Assembly: GCA_023846275.1 (NCBI GenBank)
Contig: CM043869.1
Location: forward strand, 16,339,501-16,403,500
Direction of reading: 5' to 3'
Length of the DNA: 64,000 nt
From: Vanilla planifolia
Taxonomy: Eukaryota; Streptophyta; Magnoliopsida; Asparagales; Orchidaceae
Made by a program: the position numbers and the translations under genes. Shown here in pieces: positions 26,201 through 38,250 of the stretch. Below the pieces are notes generated by a model. It did no database searches, had not been told where the DNA came from, and saw only the letters and a program-made list of their open reading frames with translations. Each line of letters begins with the position of its first letter. Position 1 is the first letter of the stretch.

Positions 26201-29200
26201 TTGAGGTTATTTTTGGTTTGTAATTATTTGGCTATCGAGTCAATTTGATTTTAAGTTTAACTGCATCTCTTGACTTGATTGGTCTTGAACTTTGTAAAAC
26301 CTTGTGAACTTAAATGTATAAAAAGTTCCGAAGTAAAAATGGATGGAGGAAATCCAACTCGAGCTTCTGGCAAACCTTGTTTCTTTCTATCCCATCAAAA
26401 GAGATCTTATAGAGAGCCTTTAGTTAATGTATTTTCTTTTGTTCTTAGCATGATTATGGTGTTGCACACAACAAATGTTTTTCAAGAGTTGCAATATGCT
26501 GGTCAAGCCATTGGTCTTTATTTAGGACCACAACCCTTCTGACCCATTGACAAGCCCGTTTTTAATGATTTAGACACTTTTTCCTTTCCTAGCAGTTCAT
26601 TTTTTTTTTCTAAGGAAAATGAAAAAATGTGTGCCATCAATGCTCTTCAATTCAATCAATGATTTATATGCAAAACTTGAATATTTAAAGATAAATAAAA
26701 AATACAACACACCTGACTAGCACAATCTAATAACATAAGGTGTTTCCCAAGGTACTCCTGCCAAATGAGAATCAACAGCAATGAGAATATACATAAAGAT
26801 TAGAATATTGCAAAGCACGTGCTTCTAGGTATCTTCTAGCCAACTTCTATACTTTCATAGAGCAAACATTGAAGACATGAAAGATAAGTACTTACACAGA
26901 GCTAATCTTAAAGACATGAAAGACAAATACCTTGCGCATTCGAATTCGACTAAGGGAGTCCCAAAGAATTCCTTCCATCAGCGTGATCTGATCTACATCA
27001 TTAACCTTTTCAGGGTCTGTCCAACAACTGTAGCCATAATTAAAAGATATTACATAAAACTATTAATCAATCAATATGAAGTAAAAGTAGATATATACAT
27101 ATATTTACTACAGTGAGAAATTCCATATTTCAAATACTTCGATACCAATAAAATTTTGAAACATTTGGGATCTAATTGGTTAGATCAAGTTTCAAATCAT
27201 TATAAGTTCTCAAAGAAATTTTTTAAAATGATGAATTTCAAAGTTCTATGCCATGTTTTTTTTTGGCTAGATGAATTTCGAGTGAAAATTATATTATGAT
27301 TTTATTTTCACACATTTAATGTATGAAAAAAAAATCATCACATTGGCAGGATTTGTTTGTTAAGTTTGAAAACCAGGTTGACTTTAAACTGCATCAAATC
27401 AAATAGTGCGATTTAATGAATTCAACAAATCTGCAAAATATGTTTACTATTTACAAATACCTGATTATAAGAAACAAAGTTGTTGGAGAGAGACTGTATT
27501 TACAAATAGCATGATTGAGAATGCATAAGCTATGCACAAAAAAATCTGCTTGCAAATTAACTTCAAAATTGTAAAATTTTGGATATGTAAATATCACATT
27601 TAAATCAAACCATATCACTTTTGGTGCCAAAAGTCATTTTTAAGAAGTGCATGCATAAATGTATAGGGATTTCCTAATAAAATAATTAAGTTAACAAATC
27701 CTAGACATAAAAACTGATCAATTTGGTTTAGTTTTGTAATCATTTTTTTTTTGGGTGGGGGGGGGGGGGGGTGTTTAGAAAACTTTTAAAACCATCAATT
27801 TGGTGTGGTTAATATTTGAGCATTTGTGAATATAAAATAAATTGAATTAACTGACTAGCTGTTAGTACAAGTAAATGAAATCCAAGTATTAAAAAATATA
27901 ATATTCTAGCATAACTTCTGTATAATTTATTTATTTCTCATTGTCAACTTTTAAGAACTTATTTAAAAACCAAATGATTGAACCAAACCAAATTGTTCAT
28001 TTTAAACCAAATCATGCTAAACCATACCAAATCGAGACGTAATTGTATAGGATATGTTGCTCGATTGAAAAACCCGTTAATCACAAAAACTGAATCAATG
28101 ATTAGGTTAGATTTCAATTTAATTGCCAGTATTGGGTTTTAGATTTTTTTTGCATTTCATTCAGCAAAAAATGATCAAACAAACACAAGTGATTTTATTT
28201 GGAATAAAAAAAATAGAGCAAACCCAAGTTCTTCAAGGAAGTTTCATTCAGACAACATAATGTCTCATCCAATTAAGTGAATTTGGAATTTAATCAATTA
28301 TCTAGCAGAATTAAGGTAATAATGTCACCTCAATTTACTGTCCATTTCAGATATTTGGGATCGAAGTGCCTGAGATTGACTAGTCAACTCCTGTTCAAGG
28401 AACATAACATTAGACCTAATAAGCAAAAATATATTAGTGAAATGGGTTATGTATCCACATGCTTGCAGTACTTGCAACCTTACCTCCACTGTCTGGCTGC
28501 TGTAATAAGAAAGTGAATAAGTTAGGAATTTGAGTTTTTAGTTAATATTACCAAAATAATACAAACCAAAGTTTACCCATACCTTGAACCCAAAAAGTCT
28601 TGTATATTAACATCATGATCCAACTTTTTGAATGTCTTTTTCAAAGCCTATATTACCAATGAGAAAAAAAAGAGTTTTTGTTTAATTGAGCATTTTTTTA
28701 ATACCTAAAAACAAAAGAAAAATGCATAATACTTTAAAACTTTATTTATATATAGCTAACCACAGATTCTTCAACATAAACTTCTTATTGAAATTATTAA
28801 AATAATTTCTATCATGGTCCAAACATGACTATCAGAGCATTGGTCGATCTTATTCTATTGTTTGACGTGTTCTTTATGAAAGCTAAAGAACACCTCCTAA
28901 TCTACATGTAAGAATCACATATGCTTGCTCGTGCATATACTATTCTATACTTCTAAAAGATTAGTTTGTACCACTTGACACAATGGCCTACAATAATCCA
29001 CACTAACATTTACAGGTAAGACATGAAATTAGTTTACATTGCTGCAACTTCTTCATGACCTCTTAAGGCAATTTCTCTATCACTAAGCACATATTTTCCA
29101 CCATCTTGTTAGGTTATCCTATAATCATAATAAAACTTGGACTTGCCAACTTGGGCCAACAATAATAAAGCACAGTACAGCAATGTGGTGTCCTATGCCC

Positions 29201-30503
29201 TAGTGCATGTTCCAGCACATGCACATGAGCAAACAAGAGCTTGATCTAGGACATAAAGAGTGTCCACTTCTAAACCAAAACATTAGTGGAAAAAAAAAAT
29301 TAATGATATATTGTGTACCTAGAATCTAAGAACATTTATAGCACAATCAAGAAGATTACATTGTGAAGTTGGAAGGAACAGAAAAAGAACAAATAAACAG
29401 GAACCACAATGCATGAGAGTTAAATGCAAACTTATTACACTAATAACAAGCTTGAAGTTCTACCCTACAAGCCAACTAGAAGTAACCAATAACAGTAAAT
29501 GAGGGCATGGAGAAACTTACTTCAAGGCTTTCCAACTTTCTGCAATAAAAGCTATTATTAGTGCCTTGTAAAAATTAAAAGCACCTAAAGCAAAGCAATG
29601 CCTTGAAACAGAAAGATTTCCATTTTACCTCTTTGCTCTCTCTTGTGGGGTTAACTGGGCAAACTTTGCAATAACATCTTCAATATTGCTGATAAGAAAA
29701 AGGCAGTACTATGATGATGTTAAAAAGACAGATCATACAAAAAAAACATTGAAAAGAAAAAAAAACAACATCCACAATCAGACACAGCCAATTATACACA
29801 TAGTCCAACTGGTGCAACTAGAAAGTAATGTTTTTTTTCCTAACATAATTGAGTGCTTGCACCTAGAACAACCAATGCGTTTTGAGTTTTAAATGAATTT
29901 CATGAACCAATTTTAATTATTTGCGCCTTCCAGAACCAACATTCTTCTTTCTCCAATATAGACAGCCTCATTTCAGCAATCGAGCTTTCATAGAAATATA
30001 CAGTACCAGGTTTCAAGGATCCAATATGATTTATCATCTCATGCTTTGAAAATAATCTGTTTGAACTGGAATAAGCTTGCTCGAGATAACAGGCTCTATA
30101 ATGATGTAAGGTTCCAATCTGTTGTCACTGGAATCTTTAGGTAAGAAATGTCTAAAAACTTTTATGTGAAGCTCTACCAAACCAACAAGCTGCATATATC
30201 ATATCAAATGAATTGAATTCCCTATCTGATCAAGAGGAGAAATTATGTACAGCATCGAGTTAGGAATTAGGTGTGGAAGTTTATGAAGCACAGTAAACAG
30301 AATAAGACATCCACAAACCTGTGTTCTCCAAGGCATAATGTGGGCTTTCCAGTTGGCGAGAACATGAGAAGCACAATGTCAATATCGCACAATATGGAGA
30401 GCTCCTTAGCTTTCTTCAAGATCCCTGCTCTTCTCTTAGAGTAGGTAACTTGTCGCCCGCTTGTATTCTCTAATCTTTTAATTTTCAGCTTCACCCGACC
30501 CAT
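23203..30503 (-). CDS. MIKC*-type MADS-box transcription factor (AGL30/AGL65/AGL94 group)
   Basis: Eleven exons join in frame to 349 residues: 30503-30319, 29688-29629, 29539-29521, 28647-28583, 28499-28484, 28390-28329, 27027-26931, 26757-26713, 25003-24879, 24177-23820 and 23220-23203. All introns are GT/AG. Exon 1 carries the MADS DNA-binding domain ([12 protein letters not shown], then [19 protein letters not shown] and the '[10 protein letters not shown]' strand). Exons 2-7 encode a long intervening and K-like region with '[20 protein letters not shown]', '[14 protein letters not shown]' and 'SCWTDPEKV', typical of the P clade of MIKC* proteins (Arabidopsis AGL65 is about 390 residues). 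The rest is a Gln/Asn/Ser-rich C-terminus. MIKC* factors act in the nucleus as P-clade/S-clade dimers, in Arabidopsis mainly in late pollen. Exons of 16, 18 and 19 nt would be missed by simple gene finders. Start chosen at the canonical MGR. Confidence 0.93.
27757..27771 (+). repeat. Poly(G) run in MADS intron 6
   Basis: Fifteen consecutive G, preceded by a T run and 'gggt'. It sits inside the 1.3 kb intron between the exons at 26931-27027 and 28329-28390. Length is likely variable and prone to sequencing error. Confidence 0.9.
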
Positions 30504-31110
30504 CTTGCAAACAACTTGTAACCTATTCTATGTATCAAGATCCCAAGAAAGATGCAAACAAAACCCAAGCTACCCCTAAATGCTCGCCAACCAAGAAAAT
30601 AAGAGGGGGGAGGCGGGGTCTTATTCACGAAGAGCTATCAAAAAGTAACAGATTATGAATCAAAATGCGTGACAAAAAAGGAGGCGACTTGAAGTGTGCA
30701 GAATTGGTTCGAGAGAAGCCAGAAAACCAAGAGAAAGAAACCTGCTACAAATTCAAACTGCATAGCCCAGAAGCTTGGGCATGGAGATATCAATATCTTT
30801 CGATGAAGCAAGGAAAGAAGAAGATAAAGAAATGGAAGAGATGAGATGGTGGACGTGTTAGGAAGAAGGACGAGGAGGAGGCGGCGGCTGTTACATGTGA
30901 TGAACGGAGGAGCTGCGAGATCGGTGGGTTGTGTAAAAGGAGCGGCAAATTCGGGGCGGAGGAGTCTGGTAGTCCTCCATTCCCTTCGGCACCCACGGGA
31001 GGGGCAGAAGACCAAAGAGCGATCCGGTGAAGGCATTGGAAACCCGGGAGATGAGGCCCATCTAGTGGATCGCTAGGCTCCCGTGTCCATCCTCCAAGAT
31101 GATCCGCGTG
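30504..31110 (-). other. Putative 5' leader of the MADS gene with upstream ORFs
   Basis: About 600 bp upstream of the MADS start codon is much GC-richer than its surroundings and pyrimidine-rich on the minus strand, as expected for a transcribed leader. It holds a 127-codon upstream ORF (31036-30653) and an overlapping 68-codon ORF (30996-30790). Neither resembles a known protein, and both are low-complexity (Leu, Ser, Pro, Phe). A leader intron is possible ('gtttgcaag' just before the ATG could be an acceptor). Extent inferred from composition only. Confidence 0.45.
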
Positions 31111-31144
31111 TGCGAAATGCCAATTTCTTAATTGCTTGAAGGGC

Positions 31145-31153
31145 TATATTATA
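31145..31153 (-). promoter_or_regulatory. Candidate TATA box for the MADS gene
   Basis: On the minus strand this reads TATAATATA and lies just upstream of the GC-rich leader, which would place transcription start near 31115. The region is AT-rich, so a chance match is possible. Confidence 0.3.
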
Positions 31154-31159
31154 TTGATG

Positions 31160-32009
31160 ACAATTTATTCTAATTTTTTGTACAACTAGTTTTAATTAAA
31201 TTAACACTATTCATTTTATATCCAATTTTAAAACACTATAACTTTGTTTTATTCTTCTTCAAATTGCATTCTATTGTATTAACTTTATACTACAATTTAG
31301 ATTAGGTCTTTCATGGACATTTGATCTCGAGCAGGTGAACTACCATTTAAAAAAAAAATCTAATTTACATAATTTTTATTTTTTTCAAATTTTCAAATTA
31401 CTTACAAATATACCTAAATGTATTTAATAATAACTAATCGATGATATTTCATATAAACAAAAAAATGGAATATTAAAAAAAGATTAATTCAACTTTTTAA
31501 AATAGAATTTATGAAATTATTTTTTTAAATATTGTTTTAATATCTATTGACAATATGGCAATCCATATAATAAGTTTTTTTAGTTTATTCAAAATTAAAA
31601 ATGAAATACGCTCATAATAAATTTTCTTGTCTTTGTTTGGAAATTTACTTTTTATATAATATATCCAAAAAGTAAAAGTGATAAAACCAAACTAAATATT
31701 TACATTAAAAAACATAAATTATTTATTATAATTATTACACTAAAATAAATGAAGAGATAAATAGGACCTTATCCTTGTTGTTGCATAGCATTATTAAATT
31801 TCTATTGATTAAATCTTAGTACATTATTTTTTAAAATAAAAATCAAAGTAAATAAATTATTAGATGTTTGATTTCACTTTCTTTCTTGTAATCCCATGTT
31901 TTGCATGCATGCTACTAAAAAAAATAAGATATATTAAAATATTCTAAGCCGGTCATCATGTATTCAATAGGCAAATTACATGATCTTTTATATAAAACAT
32001 CAAATATTC
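31160..32009. other. AT-rich spacer between MADS promoter and LINE
   Basis: Extremely AT-rich, no open frames of note and no motif. It contains the upstream promoter region of the minus-strand MADS gene and the insertion site of the LINE. Confidence 0.5.
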
Positions 32010-32496
32010 TAGAGCCAGTGACGGGAGCTAGTGAAGGAGGTCTAAGCCGGGAGGTTGCGACGTGAGCTAACACCTGGGGCCTGTGACGGGAGGTGCGCTA
32101 GGTGTGGTGGTGCGGCCACATCAGGGTGTCTGCACTCCGGTGCCGGTGCCGAGAGTACAAGAGCGGCGACTCGGGGGGCCAGCGTAACTGACATTCGGTT
32201 CTGGGGGGCGGTGCAATTGGAGGGAGCAACACGGCGGAGCGGCGGTGGTGGACAACATACAGCTGGCAGTGTCTAATGACTAACGGTCGCACGTGCGAAG
32301 GTCACGTGAAGCACTCGACGGTCGTAGATTGTTTTGCCGGGGCACATAGATCCGGGAAATTCGAATTTGAATTCAGGACTCGGCAAACGCGGGGGTGCAG
32401 GGACAGGATTAAAACTGCTTGTCTATCCTGCGGAGTACTACACCACATCATCCCCGTGCTTGGTTTGCGCCACCTGCAGCCCTTGCTAAACTAAAG

Positions 32497-33670
32497 ATGG
32501 CGGGAAGCAAGACCCGGAGGAGCAATAAGAAGACACAGACTGCTGGTAGCAACTCCTCAATGCAAGAGTGCTTCTCCTCTACGTCTGGGGGAGGCACAAT
32601 GGCCATTGGCGAAACTTTACCTCCTTCCCAAAGCTTCGATGCCGAGGGGGATATACCCATTGGTCAGAGGGGCGCACTGGATGGTGGGGATGCTCTGGGG
32701 ATTGTGGTGGAACAGATGGATACTCCAGGTCTATTCCCTGATCTTCAGGCTCAGGGGGCTGCTGGAGGGGACGGCCTGGAGGGCTGCTCAGTGAGTGCTG
32801 CTTTGCGGGAGCTACAGGACATGGCGCACAAGGAGGCGGAGCCCGTGGTGAGCAAACTCGGTGGAGGAAAACCTGTGCACGGGGATGCTGGGAATCAAGC
32901 GGCTCTCGCAACCAAGGTGAGCTTTAGAGATGCCTTGACCGCAAACAACAACATCAACAACTACAACATCAGCAGTCTGGTGACCTCGTATGTACAGCCA
33001 GTGAACATCGACATCAAGGAGCATGCTGCGGGCATTCCTGATTACGTTAAGGGTGGCGATGTACTCATGTCATCGGACGCTTGCCATTGACGTATCGAAT
33101 TTCACAAATTCAATTTGTTTGGTCGAGTCTACGGGAATACACTTCCCTTTCCCGTCATCGCGCGGGTGTTGCTCAAGAGGTTGGGCCACTACAAGAACTT
33201 CAAGGTCTTCGACTTGTCCTCTAGCTGCTTCTGCTTGCATTTTGACTCCATCAATGATAGGAACAACGTTTAGCTCGGTGGCCCATGGCAGATGGCTGGC
33301 CAAGCCATGGGAACTTGATATTTGGACGCACGAGTTTGGACCAAACACTGCCTCTGTGATGCCAGCATCGGTCTAGGTGCGTCTCCCAGGTTTTTCACTA
33401 TTTACTAGGAAGTTGACAACATATTATGTATTGTTAAGGCGATTGGAGAACCTTTCCTCATTGATGGCTGGACTGCTGAAATATAACGCTCTTCCTACGC
33501 TAGGGTGTGCGTCCGGACGGATCTTTCGAAGCCGCTGAAACCGGGCATATGGCTCAATGGAGAATTCAGGAGAACCTATCAGGGCTTCGAGTAAGAGGGG
33601 CTACCGTGGATTTGATTCACATGCGACCATGTTGGACACCTGGCGAGCCATTGCAATAAGCAAGAGGAGG
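32497..33670 (+). pseudogene. LINE ORF1 (DUF4283 and CCHC zinc knuckle), with seven stops
   Basis: ORF1 most likely starts at the Met at 32497 (MAGSKTRRSNKK, basic N-terminus) and runs open to a TGA at 33088. The same reading frame then continues without indel to about 33660, interrupted by stops at 33271, 33316, 33406, 33484, 33592 and 33613. Beyond the first stop it encodes a DUF4283 domain ('LLKRLGHYKNFKVFDL', 'LGGPWQMAGQAM', 'AIGEPFLIDGWTAE', 'SYARVCVRTDLSKPLKPG') and a zinc knuckle 'FTCDHVGHLASHC'. The stop at 33613 stands where the first Cys of CxxCxxxxHxxxxC should be. In LINEs this protein binds the RNA and forms the ribonucleoprotein. Confidence 0.88.
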
Positions 33671-34299
33671 TAGGGCTTGCCCACTCTGGTTTTCCCTCTT
33701 CTACAGACGCGGGTCGAAAAAAATTTACGGTGGAGGGGGACATGTCCCCTGGTGATGACAATACTACAAAGGCAGGTGGCACCTATGGCTCTTGGGTGCA
33801 GGAAGAGAACTCACGTGTTACAAATGGAGAGGCGCATGGGCTGGGGCCATGGATGCTTGTTCAACCACGACGCAAGAGATAGGGTGCTGCTGACCACAAA
33901 GGCTCCACTGCCATGGCAAGGCTGCCTCCCTGGAAGGACGCCAGCCGCAGAACTCGTGGCCGCGATATTGCCAACACGTCTCATGGCATCAGAAGCCCAT
34001 CCACGAAACGTGGCAGAAGTAGAGCAAAGTGGGCTCCACAACCTGGGGGCCGCATGGACCGGATGCAGACAAGCTTGGATAGTCATCCCTTGATGGCTGT
34101 GGACATGGGCCATGCGCCCCATGCAGATGGGCATAAGGGGAAATTGCCCTTGGTACAGGAGGAACGAGAGGGGGACATACTCATAAGCCCAAATGGACAT
34201 GGTACTAAATAGGAGACGATTCCCAGGCTGCGCTTCGTGGGGTGCAACGGTCATCAAGGAAGTTGATGGCGATGGCTTTTACGTGGAGGTGATGCACGA

Positions 34300-37200
34300 T
34301 TGCATGGAAGCATTGATAACATGGCTCACGTCAAAATGCGGCTTATAATTTGGAATATTAGAGGTGCTACGAAGGGGAAGTCAAGGAGTTACTTGCAACG
34401 ACTGGTTCACGAAGGAAATGCTGCAGTCGTGGTGCTAATGGAAACGAAAGCGCAGACCTTCTCTCAACTGGATGCAGACTGGGTCCTTGGAAGGGACTGG
34501 GACTTCGCGACCCACCCTTCCGTGGGCATGTCAGCTGGCATTATTCTCTTGTGGAAGAACTGGGTTGATCTTACGATCATGACGGCCTCGGCACACGTGG
34601 TAGCGTGCTCAATTACCCATCGTGCGGACTGCAAGCTCAATTGTTTCTTTGTTTATGGGCCTAAAGATCACCATAAACGATGGGAAATTTGGGATGCCAT
34701 CCCACTCTCTTACAGTGGGAACATCGTAGCAGGGGACCTTAACCTGGTTATAGCCCAGGAGGAGAAACGCGGCAGGCGCAGATTCATCTATGGCGGGGGT
34801 CAACAAGAACTTGCTGACTTCATGCAGAACCTCCAGCTTGCTGACTTGGGATTCTCCGGCAACTGCTTTACGTGGTGCAACGAGAAGCAGGACAACGGAC
34901 GGATCCTGGAGTGGCTTGACCGGGTTCTTATGAATTCTGTAGGGATGCTTGCTTTTCTCGAATGTTCTGTGCATCATCTTAACCAACTCGAGTCAGACCA
35001 CTGCCTGCTACTAGTTAACTTGGGTGGTAGGTACCCGTGGCCGAACACTAGCAGGCTGCTCTTTGAGAGTGTATGGCTTGACTTCCCACAATCCTTCTGG
35101 GTGGTGCACCATGCATGACAAAGACGGGCGGGGGAAATCGCATGGAGATTGTCATGGCCAAGTTCAAGCACTCGTTGATGGCGTTGCGTAGATGGAGCCG
35201 AGAAGAGGTGGGGAACCTTGTTAATCGGAATAAGGAGCTGGAATGGGGTATCGATGAGCTTCAGACAAGGGAGTCTAGGGAGGGTCTGACTGAAGAGGAC
35301 CATGCGCGGCTCGGGAACATGATCACGACCTTCCATCGTGGCTGCGCACACGAGGAGCAATGTGATGGCAGCGCACCAAAGTGCACTGGGTGCAACTTGG
35401 GGACGACAATACGAGATTCTTCCACAATGAGGCTACAGCTCGGGCCCAGACGAATCGGATTACCCTGCGGAGGGACGACGATGACAAGGTGGCAGACTCT
35501 CCTGACAGCATCAGACGAGTCATCCTGGCTTACTTCGAACGCAAATGGCGGTGCGGGGACCTGGGGACCTTGCTGCAGATTACCTCGCTTCCTGGCATAG
35601 TTGACGATGAGGCAGCATCCAATCTCGGCTGTAGGGTTACTGAAAATGAAATTATCGCTGCAATGTGAGGAATCAAGAGGAACAGAGCCCCGGGTATCAA
35701 CGGGATCACAGCGGAGTTCCTGCATGGCTATTGGGCCATTATATGTAGCGACGTCATCAATGCATTGCAGGCATTCTTCTAGGAGCGTAGGCTACCGAAG
35801 GGCTGGAAGGACATGCTCGTCATTTTAATTCCGAAGAAGCAGGGCGCGTGTAGGCCAGAGCACTACTGGCCTATTAGCCTCTACAACACCATTTACAAGG
35901 TGGTGGCGTGCATTCTCGTTGGGAGGCTGAAGCCCTAATGTCGAGCCTTATCTCGCGTGAGCAAGGCCATTCATCCCGGGCATAGTATCTCTGATAACAT
36001 CAACATCGTGCAGGAAATGGCCGCGAAGATGCGGACCTGCACTGCTACTTCGGGCCTCATAGCTGTGAAGATAGACATGAAGCAGGCCTACGACAGCGTG
36101 CACTGGGACTTCCTGCTCAAGGTGATGAAGGTCATGGGATTGCCTCTTGTTTGGCAAGACTGGATCGCTGCGTGCATCACCTGCCCGAGATTTGGTGTCA
36201 TCATTAATTGAGCTCGCCTTCCGTGGGTGGTGGCGCAGCGGGGTCTCCGGCAAGACTGCTCGCTCTCGTCCTACATCTACGTCCTGGCCACTGAGTACCT
36301 TTCGAGCTTGATGAGGGACTATGAGTCAATGCAGCTAATTGGGTTCAGACCTGGGCAGTACGCGCCGCGAATTTCTCACCTTCTGTTCGCGGACGATGTC
36401 CTGGTGTTTGTTCCCGCCTCCCGCGTGGCTGTACTAGCTGTCCACAGCATTATGCGGGCTTTCAGGGAGGTCGCTGGGCTGGCGGTCAACCTCGTGAAGT
36501 CTAGGGTCTTCTTCAGCTCTAAGTTTAGCAAGAAGAAATCCAAGTTGATCCTGAGGAAGCTTCATATGGAGCATGGTCGGACATTTACGTACCTTAGTGT
36601 TCCCATAGCTGCGAGACACCTGACTAAGGCTGATCTCAACTTCATTATCCAAAGAGTGGATGCTATGGTGGTCAACTGGCATATCCGGTGGCTGTCGCTT
36701 GCGAGCAGGGCCGCCTTGGCTTCCTCTGTCCTCAGTGCTATTCCCTGCCACATCTTGAGACACTGTGTGGTGTCAGCGGGGGTCCTCAATGACATAGAAA
36801 GACGCGTTAGAAAATTCCTTTGAGGCGGGACCAGCTGCGCGAACGTCATGCATTACGCGCCTTGGGAATGCATCATCTTGCCGAAGGCCACGGGCGGTCT
36901 TGGCCTCCGTGACCTCAGCGTCTGGCATCGGGTGCTCCAAAAGAACAATTGCAAACGCATCCTCAATCGCGAAGCCAGCCTCTGGGTTGAATCATGAGGA
37001 GGAAATATTCGCTGAGTGATCCGCGAATGAAGGCTCCCCAGAATGCCTCCTCTATGTGCAAAATGGTGCTGGAGGCGATGCCGGAGGCAATTTCCTTTTT
37101 CGTCTAGGGCATCAGTGACGGGCGGACCGTGCGGTTTGCGGAGGACAATTGGCTGGGCGTCCTCCCACTTTGCTGCTGGCCGACCTTCATCAATATACAT

Positions 37201-38250
37201 ACACAATGGCCAACTAGCGTCGCTGACTGCATCACGACTGTCGGGAATTGGGATGTGGGAGTTATCTGCACTTGGGCGAGCGTGGAGCTCATTGACAGGA
37301 TCTTACACCTTCCGAGAGCTTGGGAGTCTGCCCAGGATGTTTTGCTCCAAGCGCACACCGAGACGGCGAGGATTGACAGTGGCCGGATTTACACGAGCAT
37401 TGTCTGCAATGCTGTGAATTCTGGCAGGCGGGGTGCCCGACGTCTCGAGGAGGTGATGAGGGGAATCTGGAAGATCAAAGCGATGCCCAGGGTTCGCATT
37501 TTCATGTGGAGGGTCGCTGGCGAGTTCCTCCCTACGGCGGTGTGGTTGCCCCGCAGGGGATTAAGCTGGGACTCCAATTGTCAGCTATGCTGCGCGGCGG
37601 AGGAGTCCCTGTAGCACGTGTTCTAGGATTGCCCGCGTGCCCAAGACCTCTGGGTTGACCGCCAGGCACAACAACCGGTGCTTTACCGTGTTCGTTGATC
37701 TGGACGATCAAGATCGAGGTGAACACTGCACTTAATCGACACAGCTTCTACTCATCCCTGTCCAGTAGGAATCCTGGCAACTCTTCGGACTTGCTTGTAA
37801 CGCACGGTTGGCTTCTCCCCCCAAAAGGATGGATAAAAGTTAATTGTGACGCTGCGATTGGTGATTCCATTGCTAGTCTTGGCACAGTCGTTAAAGATTG
37901 CATGGGAAGGCCTCTTTTGGTGGCTGGTAAGAGGATGTTCTCCCAAGCCGCTGACATGATGGAAGCCTAGGCTATAATCTTGGCCCTGAACCTACTTAGG
38001 GAATCCCTTCTCCTGTATCGGGCTGTGGAAATTCAAACTGACTCGATGGCGACGCTCAAGGTGGTGCACGAGATGATTTCCTACCCTCCTATGGAGGGGG
38101 CTTTTGCTAAGACTCTTCAGTTTGCCAGGGGTCTGGAGGGTATCCGGTTCACCCATATCCACAGAGAGGGGAACGTGCTTGCTGATTAGGTTGCCCGTGT
38201 TGCATGCCTCAATGAGTTCGTTTGGGCTCCTAGGGACTCCCTCCCCAAGC
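34300..38250 (+). pseudogene. LINE ORF2 (endonuclease, RT, zf-RVT, RNase H), broken
   Basis: 34300-35118 encodes an intact-looking APE-like endonuclease: 'WNIRGA', 'METKA', 'VYGP', 'GDLNLV', 'LDRVLMN' and 'SDHCLLL'. Reverse transcriptase follows in other frames. 'NRAPGINGITAEF' and 'LILIPKK'-like text lie near 35680-35840, motif A 'KIDMKQAYDSV' near 36070, 'RGLRQDCSL' near 36240, and the catalytic FADD at 36386-36397. The zf-RVT ('RIFMWRVAGEFLPT', 'CQLCCAAEESL') is at about 37470-37640. The RNase H at about 37830-38200 shows 'NCDAAIG', 'EIQTDSMATL' and 'HREGNVLAD'. Stops include 35666, about 35780, 35936, 36209, 36821 and several near 37613-38190. Frames change near 35115, 35380, 37000-37130 and 37690. 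Confidence 0.92.

Noticed and set aside
30653-31036. 127-codon minus-strand ORF as a separate protein gene
   Set aside because: Low-complexity Leu/Ser/Pro text without any domain, lying just before the MADS start codon in GC-rich DNA. More likely leader sequence of the MADS gene.
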